Positions 58,841 to 64,000 of a stretch of DNA of 64,000 nt are shown piece after piece (position 1 is the stretch's first letter; each line of letters starts with the position of its first letter). A program made the translations under genes and the position numbers. The notes under the pieces were generated by a model, which saw only the letters and a program-made list of their open reading frames with translations, was not told the origin of the DNA and searched no databases. Source of the DNA: Tilletiopsis washingtonensis (lineage: Eukaryota > Basidiomycota > Exobasidiomycetes > Entylomatales); contig NW_020312011.1 in NCBI RefSeq assembly GCF_003144115.1, forward strand, positions 421,937 to 485,936. The letters run 5' to 3'.

Positions 58841-60587
58841 ATGTCGTCGCATTCGCCTCAGTCGCGCGTGATGAATCCTAAGTGCGTCGCGCGGCCGGGC
58901 GCCGGCCTTGCCTTGCCTCGGCGCCCCTGCTCTGCTCTCTCCTCGCTCACACATCTGCCCCTTCGCTCCTGCAGTCCAGGCCCCGCCGGCGGCCGCGCTG
59001 CCTCCGGCGAGGATGGGGTCGTGCGCGTCGCTGGCAGCGCTGCATCCGAGCGAGTCGCCGACGTGCGGCCCCGCCAGCAGAGCGCTCCGCCGCGCGGCGT
59101 GGTGAGGTGGTGGTTTTAGCGAGCTGAACTCAGGTGCGTACTTGTGCCGCCCCGCGAGGAGGTCAGAAGCGATGAAGAGCGAGGCAGGCCGGAGCTGGGC
59201 CTTAAAGACGGCGCTAGACAGCCAGCACTTCACTGCTGCTTCGGAGCACGCCCCGAGGGCATCGTCCTCACTCGGCCTTGGACGCATGGTGTGCCGCAGC
59301 TGCTCTCCTCTCTCGCCTCCTGCCATTCTGCGTGCTCACATCGTCCTCTGCTCGCCAGAAATGCCGGGCTCTCCGCCCGGTCGGCGCGCGCCTGTGAGAG
59401 GGGAAGCGCCGTCCTTTTCTCCGTCCCACCAGCTCCACTCCCACTCCGACTCCCTTGATGCGGCCTCCACCGCCTGTACCTCGCACTCCTCCTCCTCCTC
59501 CATCATCGGCCTGGCCGCTGATTCGCCGACGTCGCCTCATCGCGCCTCGTCGCACAGCCGCAGCGGCGGTGCGCCGATGAGCAGCGGCCTCCCCGCCCGC
59601 GCCGCCGCCGTGCCTTTCTTCGGCCGCAGCGCCGCAGACATGCTGCCGCTCTCGCCGCCGCCCACGCCGCCCGGCAGTCCTCCTCTGCGCGCCACTGCCG
59701 GGGCTGGGCCGCCGGTCGCTGCGGGGCTCGAGGCTCTGAGCGACGCCACTCGGCGTCTCTCCATCTCGCCCACCTCGACGCTGAGTGCCTCGAGCAGCTC
59801 GGTGCGCAGTCGCGTCTCGCGCCGTAGCAGCAGTAGTCACTCTGTGCGCTCTGCAGGCAGCAGTGGCAGCAGCAGCAGCAGTGCAGCCGTCGCTGCTTCT
59901 CTCCTGCGCGCCGCAGCCGCCACGGTGGCAGTGACGCGGGAGCGCGTGCCGCCTTCGCAAGATGCTTCGTCTGCTTCTGCCTCGACACAGCTGCTGCGTG
60001 CAAGCACGTCGCCAACATCACCTGGCAGTTCGGCCATCTGCGTCAAGTCTCCCTCGCCAACGTCCAGCTCCGCATTGGCCGCCGCAACCGCCGCGGCCGA
60101 GGCGCGCGGCATTCTCATGCCCGCGACGCCCGAGCCTACGCCTACGACGATGTCGCCCGCCGATCTCCTCCGTCATCATCCCACCGCCTCTGCGCTGCAG
60201 TTCCTCTCGGCTCTCTACCCCGAGATGCCCAATCCGCCGCCTCACGAGCTCGGCGTGGCGCAAGACGCCAGCATCGAGCTCGTCTGCGGCGTCGGCTGGA
60301 CCGGCGCACTGCTCGTCGCCGGCACGACGCAGCGCACGCTGCACGTGCTGCTGCCCGCGACGCTGCGCGACGGGCCGCTGCGCGACGACGTGCTGGCGCT
60401 GCTCGACTACGCATGCGAGCGCCTGCGCGCCAGGCGCGTCGTGCTTGCGCTGCAGCGCAAGGAGATGCGCGACTTTGGAGCGGTGCTGCATGGCCTCTGC
60501 TATGTCGGCGCCGTCGTCGTGGCGAATGGCGGACACGCAATGCTCAGCCCGAAAGAGGGCGTCGTGCTCGCTGCCATCGACCTCTAG
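58841..60587 (+). CDS. OAZ1: ornithine decarboxylase antizyme, apparently decoded by +1 ribosomal frameshifting
   Basis: ORF1 (exons 58841-58881 and 58975-59119) encodes 61 aa, begins MSSHSPQSRVMNPN and ends GVVRWWF before a TAG at 59117-59119. ORF2, in the +1 frame, opens only at 59106 and runs to a TAG at 60585-60587. Skipping the T at 59117 joins ORF1 to ORF2, giving about 550 aa. ORF2 ends in the antizyme fold: LHVLLPATLRDGPLRDDVLA, LLDYACERLRARRVVLALQR, AVLHGLCYVGAVVVANGG. Antizyme binds and inactivates ornithine decarboxylase and its synthesis is controlled by polyamine-stimulated frameshifting from yeast to mammals. ORF1 length and the Trp-rich end just before the stop fit known antizymes, in which the stop is nearly always UGA. 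A further in-frame intron from 59134 cannot be excluded, and internal ATGs at 59172 and 59361 are alternatives. Confidence 0.85.
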
Positions 60588-60850
60588 ACGGCCCCGCATC
60601 TTCGCCAGGGCCTTGCTCGCAGCTCGCCTCTCCTCTCTCTCTCTCTCTCTCTCTCATCTTTCTCCCCCCCCCCCCCCCCCGCTCGGTCGTCTCAGGCGAC
60701 TGCTCCGGCTTTCCTCGCTTGTGCTCACGACACTTCTCCGCTCTGGGTTTCCCGTCATGCTTTCCAAGGCCTCTTATAGTCCTCCACCCTCGTCTCCTCT
60801 TCTTCACTGCACCTCTCAGCGCTCTCGCTACGAAATGTCTAGTCTCTTCA
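60588..60850. other. tail-to-tail intergenic region with simple repeats
   Basis: It lies between the stops of the antizyme and ELP6 genes. It holds a CT run (60633-60655) followed by 17 consecutive C (60664-60680), presumably transcribed in one or both 3' UTRs. Confidence 0.8.
60633..60680. repeat. (CT)n run plus homopolymer of 17 C
   Basis: A 23-nt CT alternation, eight other bases, then 17 C residues. Polypyrimidine tracts like this sit in the antizyme 3' UTR on the plus strand. C-homopolymer length may be subject to sequencing error. Confidence 0.9.
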
Positions 60851-62384
60851 TCATGCATTGCCGCCTGCGCGCCTCCACGTCCTCACTTCACACCTCGTTC
60901 GTCCCTCTTTGACCTCAAACAGCACCGCCTCGGCCCGTCCGCGCGCCTCGCTGTGCACCGCAAAGCTTGCCGGTGCCTTCTCTCTTTCCCTGAGTGCCAG
61001 CCCTGCAAGCGCACGGAGGGGCGCATGCGATGCTCCGCTGCCATTTGCGGCAGCGCCAGCAGTGGCGGAGGGGTGGGCCAGACGCCAGGCGCGGCGTTGT
61101 GCGCGGAACGGATCGTGGGAGCCCGGCAGTGGCAGGTGGGGGATGGGCAGGTCCATGGCGGAGGAGGGCCGAAGGAGGCGATGTACGCAGATCTGGTGTG
61201 TGCGCCGCGGCGCAGCATAGCACATGATTCAGTCCCATGTGCAGAGGGCCTCGCTCAGAGTCGCCGAAGGACACAGGAAGAGAGCAACGCACCTCGCCGT
61301 GACAATCGTCTGCCTGTCCGCTGCGCAACGCGCGCTGTTCAATCCACACGTCTGCCGTGCCCAGCGCCGCACGCAGCAACGAGTCGTCGAACGCCTCGAC
61401 GTGGCTCGCCTCCGGTCTCGCCTTCTGCACCTCGGCGCACGGCTGGATGATCTCGCCCTCCTCGTCTTGCTGCAACACCACCACAGGCGCTGCCTGGGCG
61501 GGCAGCTCCGTGTCGAACACATCCAGGTCCTCCTCGCCTGCATCGTCTGCGTCGAAGCCTTCGCCCGCGCCCTGACGCGTTGGAGCTGCGGCGCGCGAAA
61601 GCACACTGGTGTGCTCGGCGTGCAGATGCGTGAGGAGCGCTGCGCCGTGCTGATTGGCGTGTCCGTCATCAGCGACACATGCCCAAGCTCGGGCAGCTCA
61701 GAGAGGGATTCATAGACTCACGCCTTCGCAGACCACGCGCAGCTCTTCGAGCCAGCGCGCGAGCGCAGCAGCCCAAGGATCAAGCGGCGCCTCTCTTCTT
61801 TTGCCCTTGCTGCCGCTCGTCGCCAGACCTTTGCTCTGCAGCACCGCCTCACTGGCGGTCATTGCAGGCTGAGCAGGTGGCTCGAGCGCCCAGGCAAGCA
61901 CGCTAAAGTCATCCAGCACCACGAGCCGGTGCGCCTCTTCTCCCTCCCGCCGCTGCGATGCCGCCGCCGCCGCTGCCGCCGCGAGCTCGGTGCGCACGAG
62001 CTCGAGCAGCGCGCTGAGCGGCCTGAGCGCCTCTGCTGCGTCGGCGGGCGCAGTGCAGCTGGACGGTGCAGCACGCGCCAGCACAGCTGCCGTCGCATCG
62101 CGCACTGCCAATGCCGGCGTCGCGGGGCCGCCGCCGCCGGCACGCCTGACGATGCACCGCACATGCTCGTGCGGCCTGCCGGCGCACTCGAGCCAGAGGA
62201 CGCTGCGCCGGCACGGCGGCTGGAGCGGTGCGCTGCGTGCGGGCGCGAGAAAGGCGGCGGCGAGCTGGGAGGCGTAGAGAGGGGCAGGCGAGGGCGCGGT
62301 GCTGGACACGAGCAGGTGCGCGCCGACTGGCGGGAGGCAAGAGGGCGTGGCGAAGGAGAGCAGGAAGGGCGAGGGCGCGCTCAT
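60851..62384 (-). CDS. ELP6: probable Elongator complex subunit ELP6
   Basis: Three exons (62384-61722, 61649-61293, 61192-60851) in phase give about 453 aa. The layout is that of the inactive RecA-like Elp4-6 subunits: an opening strand and helix (PVGAHLLVSSTAPSPAP, YASQLAAAFLAPA), a core strand RSVLWLECAGRPHEHV, a Walker-B-like strand RLVVLDDFSVLAWAL, then HAEHTSVLSRAAAP and a late strand AEAVLFEVKEG. Elp4-5-6 forms a ring that assists tRNA wobble-uridine modification by Elongator. An acidic insert (EEDLDVFDTELPAQ) and long Ala-rich stretches make it longer than animal ELP6. Assignment rests on fold-like pattern rather than strong motifs; the acceptor of exon 2 is the least certain border. 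Confidence 0.55.
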
Positions 62385-62637
62385 GGCGAAGGCTGCAGCG
62401 AGTGGCGCGGCCTGCTCTCTGAGAGAGACAGAAGCAGCGGCGGCGGCGTGATGCGCTGCAAGCGAGGTGAGGGCAGAGAGAGAGCAAGAAGATCGCGGCT
62501 CACACTCTGAGTCTGAGTGCGATGCCTCCAGAAGAGCCGTGCGCGGCGCGCGACTCCAGCCCGAGTGCCGCCTCTCCCTCTGATCTCTCCTCGTCGTCGC
62601 GCTGCGCTGTGCTGTTGCCGATCCGGCCGAGGCTCAG

Positions 62638-63540
62638 CTAGGCATCGAATGGCGCACCTCTCGCAGCGTAGCCGCGCCATGCCGCGCGCAGAGCTGCGAG
62701 GTGATCGCACAGCGCTGGCAGGCAACGGCCAAACAGCCGTGCGAGCCGCGTACCGCCATCTCGGCAGCGCCCGATGCGCCCGACGGGCTCGAGCAGAAAC
62801 GCCGGAGCGCCACACGCCTCAAGCATCGGCTGCGGTGCTGCAGAGCGAGAGGAGCGAGAGATATGGTGCCCCCGCCGGCCGCATGCCGGCGTCTTGTGCC
62901 GGCGTCGGAGGGGAAAAAGGGGTGCCGGCGAAGCCGATGGAGGAGCAGCTGGGCCCTGCATGGAGGGGCACGGCCGATGTGCACCTCCACCTGGGTGCTG
63001 CGGCTGACTGCCGCGGCCGGCTTCACGGCTTCGCCAATCAAGCCGTCGAGATCTGACTTTGAGACAAAGTGCGCTCAAGGCCAGCACCAGCAGGAGGGGA
63101 CAGGGCCAGGGAGCTGCTCCTGCTCCTGCTCCTGGCCTCCTGTATCCCTGCTCCTCTGGCACGGCGGAGCTCGCCCGGCTCCGCGCACACGATGCATGAC
63201 CGCACGAGGGGGCCCACGAGGGGGAGATACCGCAGGCTGCACGCTGGCCGCCCCGATGGGCGCGGGGCCGAGATGTGAGGGGGTGCGATCACGCGGGCTC
63301 CACAAGCGCTGCCCTGCACCAGCTCGAGCGCGCCGCTGGGGTCGGGGCGCACGAAGAGCATCATGAGCGGTGCCGCATGCCGGAGCATGATGACCGGATG
63401 CCGGCGCTGCGGCCTGGCGCAGCGCCTTCTGCGGCGCCCCTCTCGCCCGTGCCGGCGGCCCGCAGCCGCGTTACGCTTTGGCCCGCCCTTCGGCATCGGC
63501 AGCGCGCAGAGAGAGAGCTCGAGCCGCACGCCCGCAGCGC
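62638..63540 (-). CDS. possible unrecognised minus-strand gene, exons unresolved
   Basis: Two minus-strand stretches look protein-coding rather than shadow: about 63440-63150 (MLRHAAPLMMLFVRPDPSG, then LRYLPLVGPLVRSCIVCAEP) and about 62860-62638, ending in ACGAPAFLLEPVGRIGRC and GRCLPALCDHLAALRAAW before a TAG at 62638-62640. They are in different frames, so at least one intron lies between them, but I could not settle its borders. The start may lie further upstream. No family was recognised. The stop lies 254 bp from the ELP6 start, in the same orientation. Confidence 0.35.
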
Positions 63541-64000
63541 GCGCGTAAGGTAGGCCGTCAGCGGAGTCTGCGGCTGGCAGCGGCAGCGGTTTAGCGCGCC
63601 CTGCTGCTGCTGCGTGGTGCGGCCGTCGGCGTCTGATGCTGGTGGTGGGAGCCGAGCCTTGTCAGTCAGTGCGTGCTGCTGAGCTGTTGTGCGCATCACG
63701 CGAGAGCTCTCGCTCTCTGTGCGGCTGTTTGGGCGCAAGTTGCAGCCCGGATCTCACCATCAGCGGTCCGCCGGCGCGGGCTGGCCGCGTGAGAGGCGAG
63801 CGCGCGAGCTGCGAGAGGAGCGTGCCGCGCGCGCCGGCCCTGTCAATCGACCGAGCGGAGCGCGGCGAGGGTCAGCAGCAGCAGCAGCAGCAGCAGCAGC
63901 GGCCCGCTCCAAGTTCGCAAGCCGCCGGCGCGCGCTCGCCTCTCACATCTCACCCACTCCCTCCTTCTCACTCCTCTCATCCCCTCTCCGGATCCTGGCT
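63541..64000. other. window end, unassigned sequence
   Basis: No gene was recognised. A (CAG)9 microsatellite is at 63873-63899, and the final 60 bases are pyrimidine-rich, resembling the core promoters seen before plus-strand starts here, so a plus-strand gene may begin just beyond the window. Confidence 0.4.
63873..63899. repeat. (CAG)9 microsatellite
   Basis: Nine perfect CAG units near the window end, outside supported coding sequence. Confidence 0.95.

Noticed and set aside
59453-59459. CCU UGA U as an alternative antizyme shift site
   Set aside because: The frame ending there has no ATG unless a weakly supported splice is assumed, whereas the UUU UAG site ends a complete ORF1.
59361-60587. 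Antizyme as a simple single-frame gene starting at ATG 59361
   Set aside because: It cannot be excluded, but the phased upstream ORF1 of typical antizyme length, and the +1 frame that opens within a few codons of its stop, make recoding the better explanation.
1-64000. CRISPR arrays, LTR elements, DNA transposons, tRNA and rRNA genes
   Set aside because: I scanned for regular spaced repeats, terminal repeats, transposase or reverse-transcriptase motifs and tRNA TPsiC-like boxes and found nothing convincing. Intron-containing tRNAs could be missed by eye.

Overview
The window looks like nuclear DNA of a basidiomycete fungus, probably a GC-rich, compact-genome lineage such as Ustilaginomycotina or Microbotryomycetes. 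The evidence is very high GC, about twenty closely packed eukaryotic genes with many short introns (mostly 45-70 nt, GTGAGT or GTGCGT donors, CTGAC/CTAAC-like branch sites), very short exons, Ser/Ala/Pro-rich linkers, and fungal-specific genes (TUP1, RSC4, HAL/SAT4-type kinase, Zn2Cys6 regulator, ETR1). No CRISPR array, operon, rRNA, convincing tRNA or intact transposon was seen. Exon borders were deduced by reading phases and conserved protein spacing; no alignment was run.

Layout. 1-2.1 kb: 3' part of the phenylalanyl-tRNA synthetase beta-subunit gene (+). 2.4-4.1 kb: coiled-coil protein (-), divergent from an RNPS1-like SR/RRM protein (+, 5.0-7.0). 7.1-10.0 kb: a predicted PD-(D/E)XK nuclease plus protein-kinase fusion (-), head to head across a pure CTG repeat with a decayed paralogue (+, 11.1-13.2). 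13.9-16.7 kb: 14-exon cytochrome P450 (+). 17.0-19.5 kb: HAL4/SAT4-type kinase (-). 21.0-24.0 kb: RSC4-like double bromodomain protein (+). 24.8-27.0 kb: PHO84-type phosphate transporter (-) with a TATA box. 27.0-30.7 kb: gene-poor. 30.7-35.2 kb: two divergent small coiled-coil proteins that share an N-terminal motif, and an unrecognised protein. 35.9-38.3 kb: TUP1 (-). 40.2-43.5 kb: SEC24 (+) with an apparent N-terminal WW domain. 43.7-45.2 kb: ETR1 (-), divergent from a short-chain dehydrogenase (+, 46.9-48.9). 49.7-51.2 kb: carnitine/acylcarnitine carrier CRC1 (+). 52.5-56.4 kb: Zn2Cys6 transcription factor (+), tail to tail with a cyclophilin-40 gene (-, 56.6-58.4). 58.8-60.6 kb: ornithine decarboxylase antizyme (+) that appears to need a +1 ribosomal frameshift. 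60.9-62.4 kb: probable Elongator subunit ELP6 (-). 62.6-63.5 kb: an unresolved minus-strand coding signal.

Genes of related pathway are scattered rather than clustered. ETR1 (mitochondrial fatty acid synthesis) and CRC1 (acyl-carnitine import) lie about 5 kb apart, and TUP1 and RSC4 both act on chromatin and transcription. The most notable items are the antizyme recoding site on UUU UAG, the 3-nt and 7-nt microexons, the WW-SEC24 fusion, the nuclease-kinase gene with its decayed inverted partner, and a lineage-specific coiled-coil family.
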